From contig JAMOSO010000050.1 in NCBI GenBank assembly GCA_027063065.1, positions 1 to 64,000 on the forward strand: a DNA stretch of 64,000 bases, read 5' to 3'. The translations under genes were made by a program, and so were the position numbers. Position 1 is the first letter of the stretch. Each line of letters opens with the position of its first letter. Shown in pieces: positions 37,321-45,842 of this stretch. The DNA comes from Planctomycetota bacterium (GTDB lineage Bacteria; Planctomycetota; JAMOSO01). The notes beneath the pieces are model-generated. The model saw nothing but the letters and a program-made list of their open reading frames with translations, made no database searches and was not told the DNA's origin.

Positions 37321-38242
37321 CTATGCGACTCCCATTTAACAAGTAAAATACTGCCATTCGACAAGCCAAACCATTAGAAACCTGTTGCAAAATAACAGAA
37401 TTTTTACTATCGGCAACCTCTGCTGTCATTTCCACACCTCTATTGATGGGGCCTGGATGCATTACTACTAAATTTTTGCTAGCTTTTTTTAAACGATCTC
37501 TATTCATACCAAACAATAACGCATATTCACGCAAAGACGGAAAGTTACTACGACCTTGCCTTTCCATCTGAATACGCAAACAATTTACAACATCCACTTT
37601 TTTAATAGTTTCATCTAAATTATAACTAATTTCTACACCCATCTTAGCTATCGATTTTGGGATTAAAGTAGGCGGACCTACCACCGTTACCTTTGCGCCT
37701 AATTTTAATAAGCCAAAAATATTAGAACGAGCCACACGACTATGACGTATATCACCTACTATAGCTACCTTAACTCCTTCAAGCGTGCCTAACTTTTCTC
37801 TGATAGTAAAAATATCTAACAATCCTTGGGTTGGATGCTCATGGCACCCATCTCCAGCATTGACAATTGCGCAATTTAAATGCTTGGCTAAAATTTGCGG
37901 TACACCTGGGCAACTATGACGAACAACTACCATATCCACACCCATAGCTTCTATATTAGAAGCCGTGTCAATTAATGTTTCGCCTTTACTCAAAGAACTA
38001 CCAGACTTATTAAATTGAATTAAATCCGCGCTTAAACGCTGAGCAGCCAATTGAAACGACATAGATGTTCTAGTACTAGGCTCAAAAAACAACAATGCTA
38101 CGGTTCGACCTTGCAATGCAGGAACCTTTTTAATACTGCGTGTAGAAACCTCTTTTAAACCCTCAGCAGTATCCAAAATCATATTTAACTCATTGCGATC
38201 TAAATCTTTTAGACCCAATAGATGTTTTTTTGTCCACTTCAC
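37313..38242 (-). CDS. pyrB: Aspartate carbamoyltransferase, catalytic subunit
   Basis: PyrB joins carbamoyl phosphate and aspartate to carbamoyl aspartate in pyrimidine synthesis. The 309-residue protein has FFEPSTRTSMSF (carbamoyl phosphate loop), SGSSLSKGETLIDTA, VRHSCPGVP, DGCHEHPTQGLLD, and MHPGPINRGVEM. All key residues are kept, unlike its partner gene. The start is GTG with an AGGAGG ribosome site. It lies 11 nt after pyrR and overlaps the dihydroorotase-like gene by 8 nt. No pyrI regulatory subunit is seen. Confidence 0.97.
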   Translation of the reverse strand: MKWTKKHLLGLKDLDRNELNMILDTAEGLKEVSTRSIKKVPALQGRTVALLFFEPSTRTSMSFQLAAQRLSADLIQFNKSGSSLSKGETLIDTASNIEAMGVDMVVVRHSCPGVPQILAKHLNCAIVNAGDGCHEHPTQGLLDIFTIREKLGTLEGVKVAIVGDIRHSRVARSNIFGLLKLGAKVTVVGPPTLIPKSIAKMGVEISYNLDETIKKVDVVNCLRIQMERQGRSNFPSLREYALLFGMNRDRLKKASKNLVVMHPGPINRGVEMTAEVADSKNSVILQQVSNGLACRMAVFYLLNGSRIDV

Positions 38243-38253
38243 CTAGTCCTCCT

Positions 38254-38781
38254 TTAACTTATTTGACTATTGTTTGTGAAATAAATACCATCGTCTTCAC
38301 CGCCATTATAGATAACTTCTATTTTATTTGTATGAGACTCTTCTATTGTTAAACCAACATAATCTGCCTGAATAGGCAATTCACGACCATGTCTATTAAC
38401 CAACGTGACCAAACGTATCAGGCGTGGTCTTCCCAAGGCCATAACCTGATCTATTGCTGCTCTGATTGTTCGTCCAGTAAATAAAACTTCATCTACCAAT
38501 ATAACTGTTTTATTTTCTAAACTAAAATTAATATCTGTTCCCTCAAGCGGTACATCTGGCAATCGTTTATGAATATCATCGCGATACAAAGAAACATCAA
38601 TATAACCAACATCTAATTTATCTGTTTTATTCTGTAACTCCTTAGCCAAGGCATCAACGACTTTTACACCACCTTTACGAACACCCAACAAACAAAAATT
38701 ATCACCACAGTTTTGCAATATTTTTACAGATAATTGTTTGATTATTTTGTTTAATTCTTCACTATCTAAATACTTTTTCAT
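38254..38781 (-). CDS. pyrR: PyrR bifunctional regulator/uracil phosphoribosyltransferase
   Basis: The 175-residue protein is a PRTase-fold PyrR. The PRPP loop reads VILVDEVLFTGRTIRAA and the C-terminal part has RHGRELPIQADYVG. In Bacillus PyrR binds pyr mRNA in the presence of UMP and causes attenuation; it also has weak uracil phosphoribosyltransferase activity. It sits first in the pyrR-pyrB-pyrC' block, as in many bacteria. The frame opens nine codons earlier, but MKKYLDSEEL fits the family start. Its 5' end overlaps the upstream MnmE-like gene by 20 nt, so there is no room for a classic leader attenuator before it. Confidence 0.92.
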   Translation of the reverse strand: MKKYLDSEELNKIIKQLSVKILQNCGDNFCLLGVRKGGVKVVDALAKELQNKTDKLDVGYIDVSLYRDDIHKRLPDVPLEGTDINFSLENKTVILVDEVLFTGRTIRAAIDQVMALGRPRLIRLVTLVNRHGRELPIQADYVGLTIEESHTNKIEVIYNGGEDDGIYFTNNSQIS

Positions 38782-39838
38782 TATTTTTATATAACTCCAT
38801 TGCCTCATTAATTTTGTCTTTTTCTAATATTTTACATAGCTTTTTAACAATCTCATATTGTTTTTTTGAAAAACAAACAGTATCGCCTATTTTAGGTAAA
38901 GAATAAGGATACAATCTATGCAATAACGATTTTTTAATTTGTTCTAAACCATCACCTGTAACAGAAGAAAACTTAATTGCATCATCTGGCAACATTTGCA
39001 ATACATCATTATTAGCCAAATCTAATTTACTATAAAAATTCAATACTTCATCATTTGGATTAAAATCTATTGGCAAGGCTTTATCTAAAGGATAAAAATT
39101 AACAATAACATCTGCTTCGGACAATAATGTTTCAAAATGATTATAAGACTGAAGATCCTGCATAGCATTGTCAAAATCACCAGAACCTGGAGTGTCATAT
39201 AATTCGATTTCTATACCATTTAAAATGACAGAGGCACTTAAAGCATCGCGCGTTGTATAACATACATTAGACACAAGAGCCAATTGTTTATCTACTAAAA
39301 TATTAAACAATGTGGATTTGCCAGCATTGGTCGGACCTGTCAAAAAAACAGCATGGGTTTGTTGTGCCAAAACAGCATAATAACTATGTTGATATAAAAG
39401 CTCTAATCGTTTTTTATCACAAGAAACTATAGCATTCTCAACAACATACTTTAACTGGTTTATATTAGTAGCAGCAAATAGATGACAGGCAAAACGACTT
39501 CTAGCCAACCTCAAAGCCCGCAATTGAGAAGAATCATCGCTGTTACAAGCTTCATATGCTCCCTCAGCAATTAAAAAATGTACTAATTTAGACAAAATTG
39601 CCTGTGAAGCATGTAAATACAAAAAGTATTTACTATCACGAAAACAAACCAAAGCTTCGTCTAACGGCTCGCCATCAATACTTATAGATATTAAATAATT
39701 TTTATTTTCAACAGGATTTAAAATAGCCGTATTTGCTGGCACTAATTTAGCTATTATTTGATTAGCATCTGTACCAAATACAGTTACTACTGTTATGGCT
39801 GAACCAGTGCTAGGATTTAAAATAGAATAATTAATCAT
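38762..39838 (-). CDS. MnmE-like GTPase lacking the CIGK tail
   Basis: The 358-residue protein looks like MnmE/TrmE, the tRNA-modifying GTPase. The N-terminal folate-binding-like domain (about 1-105) is recognisable but divergent. A helical part and a G domain follow: P-loop GPTNAGKSTLFN, YDTPGSGD for G3, and SKLD where NKxD is usual. MnmE normally ends in CIGK, whose Cys is catalytic; here the end is NNEKVFR. At about 360 residues it is also some 90 shorter than MnmE. It may thus be a paralogue with another task. ATG is chosen over a TTG seven codons upstream. The gene overlaps pyrR by 20 nt. Confidence 0.82.
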   Translation of the reverse strand: MINYSILNPSTGSAITVVTVFGTDANQIIAKLVPANTAILNPVENKNYLISISIDGEPLDEALVCFRDSKYFLYLHASQAILSKLVHFLIAEGAYEACNSDDSSQLRALRLARSRFACHLFAATNINQLKYVVENAIVSCDKKRLELLYQHSYYAVLAQQTHAVFLTGPTNAGKSTLFNILVDKQLALVSNVCYTTRDALSASVILNGIEIELYDTPGSGDFDNAMQDLQSYNHFETLLSEADVIVNFYPLDKALPIDFNPNDEVLNFYSKLDLANNDVLQMLPDDAIKFSSVTGDGLEQIKKSLLHRLYPYSLPKIGDTVCFSKKQYEIVKKLCKILEKDKINEAMELYKNNEKVFR

Positions 39839-39901
39839 ACTTATAGAATACCATAGCAAAAAAAATTAGCACTGTTTTTTGTGTGATGTAGCAAAAACTA
39901 T

Positions 39902-41827
39902 TCAGTCACCAATTTTATACAAAATCAAACCTTGATTAGATGCTCCCGCCTTTGGCCAAACACGCTCTGAATTTGCCACAATCTTAGACAATTCTTTTAA
40001 GGAACTTACTGGCAAATACCCTGTATACCGCTTACCTTTATACATATACGCATAAGAGTTTTGATAGCGATTTAACTCGGCATAATCTACTAAAAAATAT
40101 TTAATTTTCTGTAATTGTAAATACTTTACAAAACCATTTTTTAAAATATTTTCTAACTCTACTGACATAAATACAGTTTGATATTTAAACGATATGTCCA
40201 ATGGATAATAATAACTTTTAGCATCTGCTACACTAAAAACCTTATCTATTTGAGGATGCTTTTCTAAATACTTAATTAAACCAAATTGTGATAAACTAGT
40301 TTTAAAATAAGCATCATAAGATTGACTACCAATTAAAACTGGTATTTTTAAGCGCATACAATAAATGCTAATTACTAGATTAGTGAAAATAGAAATTAAA
40401 ACAAATCCATAAATTATCCGTTTGCCAAATAATTTAACTAATTCAAAAAAACCAACCGAAACAAATACCATTATCAACAGATATGCGGGATATAAAAATC
40501 TAGCAATGCGATGAGTCGCCACAACCCAAAGCACTAGCCATATAATAGCAGATAAACAAAATAATCTTGCAGATTTATTTTTGAATAAAAACTTCCATGA
40601 CATAAAAAACAAAAAAATTACTATAGGTGAGATAACCCAATAATGGTTTAACCCATCAGCTATAGACATTAAAAAACTTGTATCAGAATGATATTTATGC
40701 GCCCAATTCCAACGCGCAACATCAGAGGCGCGCATTGTACCTGAAGGTAAAAAATTACATAACAATGGATAAAATGGATTTCCTGTATTAAACCAGTTAA
40801 ACCACAGCCATGGATTAATAACTATTGGTACAATTATGATTTGCACACAAGTTATTATTTTTTGACAACCATAATCACCTAAAAAAATAAACACACAAAT
40901 AATAGGCAACCCAAAAAACAACATATTATATTTAACACACGATCCTATACATACCAATAAAATGATTGCTAAAGTATTTTTTTTATCTACACCTTTAATA
41001 ACAAAATAAATACTACTTAAAAAACACAAACTCAATGGTATTTCTACATAAAATTTTTGAGCTAATATGATAGTCCAGGGCATCAACACTACTAGTAATG
41101 CCGACATAAAAGCATTAATACGTTTTAAGCTAATATGCAATGTTATTTGATATACAACAATAACTAAACCTATAGTCAACCAAACATTGATATACTGTAC
41201 TATAATCGAAGTGATAATCTGATCGCGAGTGGCACTCAAGAGTAAATAAGCCAATGTTTCCATTGCCTGTGGAAAGGCAGCATAAATATTATTATGTAAA
41301 AATGTAATTTTCCCTAGACGCACATAATCGGCCGGCACACCCAAATGATATTCTAAAACATCAAAATCTAAAGCTGGCACCGATGCAAATGCAAAAAGCA
41401 AAAACAATAATAAACCAATAAAAAACACAAAAAACAACTCTTCTGATTTATAACTGTTTAAACTTTTAAGCCATCTAACAATAAAATAATAATAACTTTT
41501 AATAATACGCCAACCAAACAGGCTCGGCGAAATTAAAATCAATACCGCTGTTATATCATCAATTAACCCGGCAAGTCCCAAAACAAAAGCAATAACTGCA
41601 AGCAACCATAACCCACCCATAAACCTCGACACTTGACCAACTAAACCGTCGCCAAAAACAGGCTTAAATACAAACCCCAACACACCTGCACTAGAAATTA
41701 AAACGCCCGTTAAAAGCAAAGAGACAAACGGCAACAACCACAAAGACAGCACAACCTGAGCCGCCTGATTAAAGCCATAGAACAGACACGAAGCCAACAA
41801 AAAGAATATTAGGATAGTTTTCTGCAT
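39902..41827 (-). CDS. Polytopic membrane glycosyltransferase (PMT/GT-C type)
   Basis: The 641-residue protein has about 12 membrane helices and a C-terminal soluble region of about 150 residues. An acidic cluster after an early helix (ALDFDVLEYHLGVPADYVRLG, then LHNNIYAAFPQAMETLAYL) resembles the first external loop of PMT/ArnT-like GT-C enzymes, which use polyprenyl-phosphate sugars. It resembles PMT_2-family proteins of unknown acceptor. It stands alone on -, 64 nt upstream of the MnmE-like gene, and diverges from mdh. Target could be lipid, glycan or protein. The class is fairly sure, the substrate is not. Confidence 0.75.
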   Translation of the reverse strand: MQKTILIFFLLASCLFYGFNQAAQVVLSLWLLPFVSLLLTGVLISSAGVLGFVFKPVFGDGLVGQVSRFMGGLWLLAVIAFVLGLAGLIDDITAVLILISPSLFGWRIIKSYYYFIVRWLKSLNSYKSEELFFVFFIGLLLFLLFAFASVPALDFDVLEYHLGVPADYVRLGKITFLHNNIYAAFPQAMETLAYLLLSATRDQIITSIIVQYINVWLTIGLVIVVYQITLHISLKRINAFMSALLVVLMPWTIILAQKFYVEIPLSLCFLSSIYFVIKGVDKKNTLAIILLVCIGSCVKYNMLFFGLPIICVFIFLGDYGCQKIITCVQIIIVPIVINPWLWFNWFNTGNPFYPLLCNFLPSGTMRASDVARWNWAHKYHSDTSFLMSIADGLNHYWVISPIVIFLFFMSWKFLFKNKSARLFCLSAIIWLVLWVVATHRIARFLYPAYLLIMVFVSVGFFELVKLFGKRIIYGFVLISIFTNLVISIYCMRLKIPVLIGSQSYDAYFKTSLSQFGLIKYLEKHPQIDKVFSVADAKSYYYPLDISFKYQTVFMSVELENILKNGFVKYLQLQKIKYFLVDYAELNRYQNSYAYMYKGKRYTGYLPVSSLKELSKIVANSERVWPKAGASNQGLILYKIGD

Positions 41828-41883
41828 TTTTTTATTGTAACAAAAAAAATTAAATTTGTCCTACAAGGATTTCATCTACACCG

Positions 41884-41917
41884 TAAAAGTATTGACATAC
41901 CATAGACAATACTTTTA
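41884..41917. promoter_or_regulatory. 11-bp perfect inverted repeat in mdh promoter region
   Basis: TAAAAGTATTG (41884-41894) and CAATACTTTTA (41907-41917) pair perfectly across a 12-nt spacer. A TTGACA (41892-41897) overlaps the left arm, but no good -10 box stands 16-18 nt on. The repeat lies between mdh and the divergent membrane glycosyltransferase. An operator that regulates either gene is likely; an mRNA hairpin is another option. Confidence 0.6.
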
Positions 41918-41949
41918 AGTAAATAAAAACTTAATTTAATGGAGCGTTT

Positions 41950-42930
41950 ATGTCTGATTCAGTAAGAGTAACAATAACTGGTGCCGCTGGTCAAATTGGC
42001 TATGCACTTTTATTTCGCATTGCAAGCGGGCAAATGTTTGGCGCTGACACCAAAATTGATTTAAATCTTTTAGAGTTAGAACTAGCTATGAAAACATTAA
42101 AAGGCATAGCCATGGAATTAGACGACTGTGCATTTCCATTGTTAAATTCTATCACTTGCACCAATGACTTAAACGAAGGCTTTAAAGATACTGATTGGGC
42201 ATTACTTGTTGGTGCTGTCCCTCGCAAAGACGGCATAGAACGTGCAGATTTGCTCAACATCAATGGAAATGTATTCACAGAGCAAGGTGCAGCAATCAAA
42301 GCCAATGCCAAATCTAGCTGTAAAGTACTTGTAGTTGGCAACCCTTGTAACACAAACGCCTTAATCTGTCATAACGCATCAGATTTGCCTAATAAACAAA
42401 TTTTTGCAATGACAATGTTAGACCAAAACAGAGCCCATACACAACTAGCTCAAAAAGCAGGAGTAGATGTTAGTAAAGTTAAAAACTTAGCTATTTGGGG
42501 TAACCATTCGCCGTCGATGTTTGCAGACTTTGCCAATGCTACAATAAACAATCAACCATTATGCGAAGTTATCACAGACCATAATTGGCTAGAGAGTGAA
42601 TTTTTAGAAACAGTTGGAAAACGCGGAAGCGCAATTATAAAAACTAGAGGCGCATCATCAGCCGCTTCGGCAGCCAATGCTATTATTGATACTGTACGTA
42701 AATTAACTACACCTACACCAGAAGGTGAATTTTTTAGCGTTTGCGTGCCAAGTGATGGTTCTTACGGAACTCCACAAGGTTTAATTTCTTCTTTTCCTGT
42801 TCGTAGCAATGGAACTGACTATGAAATCATACAAGGCTTAAAACATAATGATTTTGCAAAAAATAAATTAAAAGCAACATTTGACGAATTAAGTCGAGAA
42901 CGGGACGCCGTTTCTAATCTATTAAAATAA
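41950..42930 (+). CDS. mdh: Malate dehydrogenase
   Basis: Mdh oxidises malate to oxaloacetate with NAD+ in the citric acid cycle. The 326-residue protein belongs to the cytosolic-type (LDH/MDH superfamily, MDH type 2) group: N-terminal [50 protein letters not shown], and the active-site [13 protein letters not shown] with the catalytic His. A GGAG ribosome site is present (GGAGCG). It begins a + strand run with a phosphoesterase and dapL. An 11-bp inverted repeat upstream may control it. Confidence 0.96.
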   Translation: MSDSVRVTITGAAGQIGYALLFRIASGQMFGADTKIDLNLLELELAMKTLKGIAMELDDCAFPLLNSITCTNDLNEGFKDTDWALLVGAVPRKDGIERADLLNINGNVFTEQGAAIKANAKSSCKVLVVGNPCNTNALICHNASDLPNKQIFAMTMLDQNRAHTQLAQKAGVDVSKVKNLAIWGNHSPSMFADFANATINNQPLCEVITDHNWLESEFLETVGKRGSAIIKTRGASSAASAANAIIDTVRKLTTPTPEGEFFSVCVPSDGSYGTPQGLISSFPVRSNGTDYEIIQGLKHNDFAKNKLKATFDELSRERDAVSNLLK

Positions 42931-42963
42931 ATTCAAGGGCGCATTTATGTACTCCCATATAAA

Positions 42964-44151
42964 ATGATTTATAAAAATCGCATTGCCATTTTAGGCGACT
43001 TACACTACGAACCACAAATAGCGCCAATATATAGACGTGCTATGTATCAAATCTTAAAATACAAACCAAGCAGACTATTTAACCTTGGCGATATTGGAGG
43101 ATATTCTTACGCAGGAAGTCCACAAAGCTTTGAAGATGGTTTTCAATATTTATCTGATTTTAGTATCCCTTTTCATCCCTTAATTGGCAACCATGATTTA
43201 GAACACCTAAATTTTGCAACTGATGCAGAAGCCATAAACTCTTGGTGCTATAGTTTTGCCAAACCAAAACCATATTATTTCGTTAAATTACCAAATGCTA
43301 TTGGGATTGTCTTATCGTCTACAATTTTTAGAGAAGCAAAAAATTGCTGCCATGAAATAACAATTGATTCTGTGCAAATCCAATGGTTAAAAAAAACTTT
43401 ACAAAAATACAAACACCTGCCTACATTCATATTTTCTCATGCACCTATTGCCGGCACAGGAATTAGAGTTATACAAGATATTCATTTAACAGCCCCCAAT
43501 GCTTACTTAAACAACACTAATAACCCATTACAATTTATTAAATTAATAAAACATAACCCTCAAATCAAATTGTGGTTTTCTGCTCATAATCACTTAGGAC
43601 ATAATTATAAAAACACAATCACAGTTAAAGAATCATGCACTTTTGTTCACACAGGCACTATTAGCCCTGTCAGTCGCGATAAAACATTTCATACAAGATT
43701 TTTGGAATTTGATAAAACTGGATTTACAATTTGCACACTCGACCATACCAGTGGCGAGTATTTAAAAGATTTTGAATTTATATTTAAAGATAATGATTAT
43801 AAATTTTTAAGGGATTTTAAAGAGCCTGATTTCAATCACGTCATAGCACCAGATTTAAATAACTATAAAAACCTTTTACAAATTGGCGATAGTGCTTTTA
43901 TTGTAAATAAAAATATGATAGTCGAATATGATTTTAAAACAAAAACTGCCTTGGGCGTTGTGGCAAAAAACATAAGTAATACCATAGTTTTAACAGAGCA
44001 TAATAACAATTTAGTAATTAAAAAAGACAATCAAATCGTTGCTACATATAAACGCAATTGCTACGGTTGGTTTTTTAATGTCTTTTTTAAAAATGATTGG
44101 AAAACACTAATTGCCAATTTAGAAAACAAAACTTCTGATGCAAAGCATTAA
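42964..44151 (+). CDS. Calcineurin-like metallophosphoesterase
   Basis: The 395-residue protein carries the two-metal phosphoesterase motifs: Asp12-Leu-His14 (GDLHY), Gly42-Asp43 (LGDIGG), GNHD at 75-78, FSHAP, and HNHLGH. Residues about 1-260 form that catalytic domain. The last 135 residues are a beta-rich domain with no known match. No signal peptide is visible, so a cytosolic enzyme is expected. The family acts on diverse phosphoesters and the substrate is unknown. It follows mdh by 33 nt and precedes dapL by about 70 nt on the same strand. The ribosome site is weak. Confidence 0.85.
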   Translation: MIYKNRIAILGDLHYEPQIAPIYRRAMYQILKYKPSRLFNLGDIGGYSYAGSPQSFEDGFQYLSDFSIPFHPLIGNHDLEHLNFATDAEAINSWCYSFAKPKPYYFVKLPNAIGIVLSSTIFREAKNCCHEITIDSVQIQWLKKTLQKYKHLPTFIFSHAPIAGTGIRVIQDIHLTAPNAYLNNTNNPLQFIKLIKHNPQIKLWFSAHNHLGHNYKNTITVKESCTFVHTGTISPVSRDKTFHTRFLEFDKTGFTICTLDHTSGEYLKDFEFIFKDNDYKFLRDFKEPDFNHVIAPDLNNYKNLLQIGDSAFIVNKNMIVEYDFKTKTALGVVAKNISNTIVLTEHNNNLVIKKDNQIVATYKRNCYGWFFNVFFKNDWKTLIANLENKTSDAKH

Positions 44152-44220
44152 CAAAAGGTGGCAAAGCAAATGCACTTTGGTATTATACATCCTAAATTTT
44201 AATTAAGATGGAGACATATT

Positions 44221-45444
44221 GTGGCAACAATTAACAGTAATTACGATAAATTATCAGCTGGTTATCTTTTTCCAGAAATCGCTAGACGTACAAAAGAATT
44301 TTTAGCCAATAATAGTGATGCAAAAATCATGCGCTTAGGTATTGGCGACACCACAGAAGCTTTACCAAATTCTGTAATTGAAAGCATTAAAAAAAGAGTA
44401 GAACAACTAGGTAACACCAATAGCTATAGTGGTTACGGTTCATCAGAAGGAGAGGCCGAATTACGCAATGCTATCGCAAATTCTTATGCAAAATTAGGCG
44501 CAAATATTGCTGCCGAAGATATTTTTGTAAGCGATGGAGCCAAAGGTGATTCTGCAAATATCCAATCTGTTTTCGGTGTCGACAATATAGTAGCTGTTCA
44601 GGACCCTGCCTACCCTGTTTATGTTGATTCTAATGTAATTGCTGGACGAACCGGCAAAGCCACCGACGGCAATTATGCTGGATTAGTATATATGCCATGT
44701 ACTGCAGAAAATAACTTTTTTCCAACACTACCTGATAGCAAAGTTGATATTATATACTTATGCAGTCCAAACAACCCTACTGGTGCTGTAGCTAATAAAG
44801 AACAACTTAAAACATTTGTCAATTATGCCTTAAAAAATAAGGCGGTCATTATTTTTGATGCTGCATACGCCGCCTTTATCAAAGACGATAATTTGCCAAA
44901 ATCTATTTATGAAATTGAAGGTGCAAAAAAATGCGCTATTGAAATTAATTCATTTTCAAAAACAGCTGGCTTTACAGGTGTTCGTTTAGGCTGGTGTGTA
45001 GTGCCAAAAGATTTAGAAGTAGAAAATGCTGAAGCTGGCAAAATACATGGGCTTTGGACTCGTCGTCAAAACACATTTTTTAATGGTGCATCTAACATAG
45101 TGCAATCTGGTGGACTAGCTGTATTTTCTGAACAAGGTCAAAAAGAAGTTAGTGAATTAGTCAATTATTATATGGAAAATGCACGCCTTATAAAAGAATG
45201 TTTAAATGCCAAAGGTCTAAAGACGTATGGTGGCGAAAACGCCCCTTATGTTTGGCTACAAACCTCTAACAACCTTACTTCTTGGGAATTCTTTGACAAA
45301 TTACTTAATGAATGTCATGTGGTAGGCACTCCAGGAGCTGGTTTTGGACCTAGTGGAGAAGGCTATTTTAGACTTAGCTCTTTTGGACATCGTGAAGATG
45401 TTATATGCGCTATTGAGAGCATCAATAAAAATCTAAATATATAA
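44221..45444 (+). CDS. dapL: LL-diaminopimelate aminotransferase
   Basis: DapL turns tetrahydrodipicolinate directly into LL-diaminopimelate with glutamate as donor, so it skips the acyl intermediates of the usual lysine/peptidoglycan pathway. The 407-residue protein is a fold-type I PLP enzyme. It shows RLGIGDTTEALP, the GYGSSEGEAELR region, SDGAKGDS, CSPNNPTGA, and the PLP lysine Lys247 in NSFSKTAGFTGVR. DapL is typical of Chlamydiae, plants, spirochaetes and some deep-branching bacteria, a useful lineage hint. The start is GTG with GATGGAGA as ribosome site. A long stem without T-tract follows the stop. Confidence 0.95.
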   Translation: MATINSNYDKLSAGYLFPEIARRTKEFLANNSDAKIMRLGIGDTTEALPNSVIESIKKRVEQLGNTNSYSGYGSSEGEAELRNAIANSYAKLGANIAAEDIFVSDGAKGDSANIQSVFGVDNIVAVQDPAYPVYVDSNVIAGRTGKATDGNYAGLVYMPCTAENNFFPTLPDSKVDIIYLCSPNNPTGAVANKEQLKTFVNYALKNKAVIIFDAAYAAFIKDDNLPKSIYEIEGAKKCAIEINSFSKTAGFTGVRLGWCVVPKDLEVENAEAGKIHGLWTRRQNTFFNGASNIVQSGGLAVFSEQGQKEVSELVNYYMENARLIKECLNAKGLKTYGGENAPYVWLQTSNNLTSWEFFDKLLNECHVVGTPGAGFGPSGEGYFRLSSFGHREDVICAIESINKNLNI

Positions 45445-45457
45445 TTAATATTCAGAT

Positions 45458-45483
45458 CCACGCATAGCACAACCTATGCGTGG
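45458..45483 (+). terminator. Hairpin after dapL (no T-tract)
   Basis: CCACGCATAG (45458-45467) and CTATGCGTGG (45474-45483) form a perfect 10-bp stem with a 6-nt loop. ACATTATAAAAG follows, so the usual T-tract is missing. It may end or protect the dapL mRNA. Confidence 0.5.
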
Positions 45484-45527
45484 ACATTATAAAAGGTAGC
45501 AACTTAAAACAAATTGTTAAAAAATAT

Positions 45528-45719
45528 ATGAATTTAGATAAAATATTAGAAGATTTAGATCAAGATATTAAAAAAGATATTGCAGAAGCAACTAAAGACA
45601 CATTTGATGCTATAAAAAATGCAAAAATGACTAGTGAACTTCGCAAGGTTTTAAAAAACAAACAAAGATACAAGCCCCCAAAACAAAAAGTATCACCAAA
45701 TCATAAACGAGGATGTTAA
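45528..45719 (+). CDS. Possible small charged protein
   Basis: An open frame of 63 codons from ATG, or 79 from a GTG that lies inside the hairpin stem. The product is Lys/Asp/Glu-rich (ILEDLDQDIKKDIAEATKD) and looks like a single amphipathic helix followed by a basic tail. No ribosome site stands near the ATG, and no family is recognised. It may be a real small gene or a chance frame in the gap between dapL and ahcY. Confidence 0.35.
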   Translation: MNLDKILEDLDQDIKKDIAEATKDTFDAIKNAKMTSELRKVLKNKQRYKPPKQKVSPNHKRGC

Positions 45720-45734
45720 ACGTGCTAAGGCATA

Positions 45735-45774
45735 CAACGAAAGGTTGAGCAAGTACAACGCAACTCTCTTTGCT
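45735..45774 (+). promoter_or_regulatory. Structured leader before ahcY
   Basis: Two adjacent hairpins lie in the 123-nt gap before ahcY. CAAC (45735-45738) pairs with GTTG (45744-45747), and AGCAA (45748-45752) pairs with TTGCT (45770-45774). GTTG may instead pair with CAAC at 45756-45759, which would give two exclusive folds. SAH riboswitches are known before ahcY, but I do not see their consensus here. A new or divergent RNA is possible; so is chance. Confidence 0.35.
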
Positions 45775-45842
45775 AGCTAAGTCATAAACCTTTAAACTAA
45801 CGTTAATTAAAAATATTTATTGTTATTATTAAAGGAAATAAT

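Noticed and set aside
38243-38260. PyrR-binding attenuator between pyr genes
   Set aside because: The pyrR-pyrB gap is 11 nt and pyrR overlaps its upstream gene, so there is no room for a leader-type attenuator.
45735-45842. SAH riboswitch upstream of ahcY
   Set aside because: The position is right, but I cannot match the conserved core by eye. I kept only a structured-leader note.
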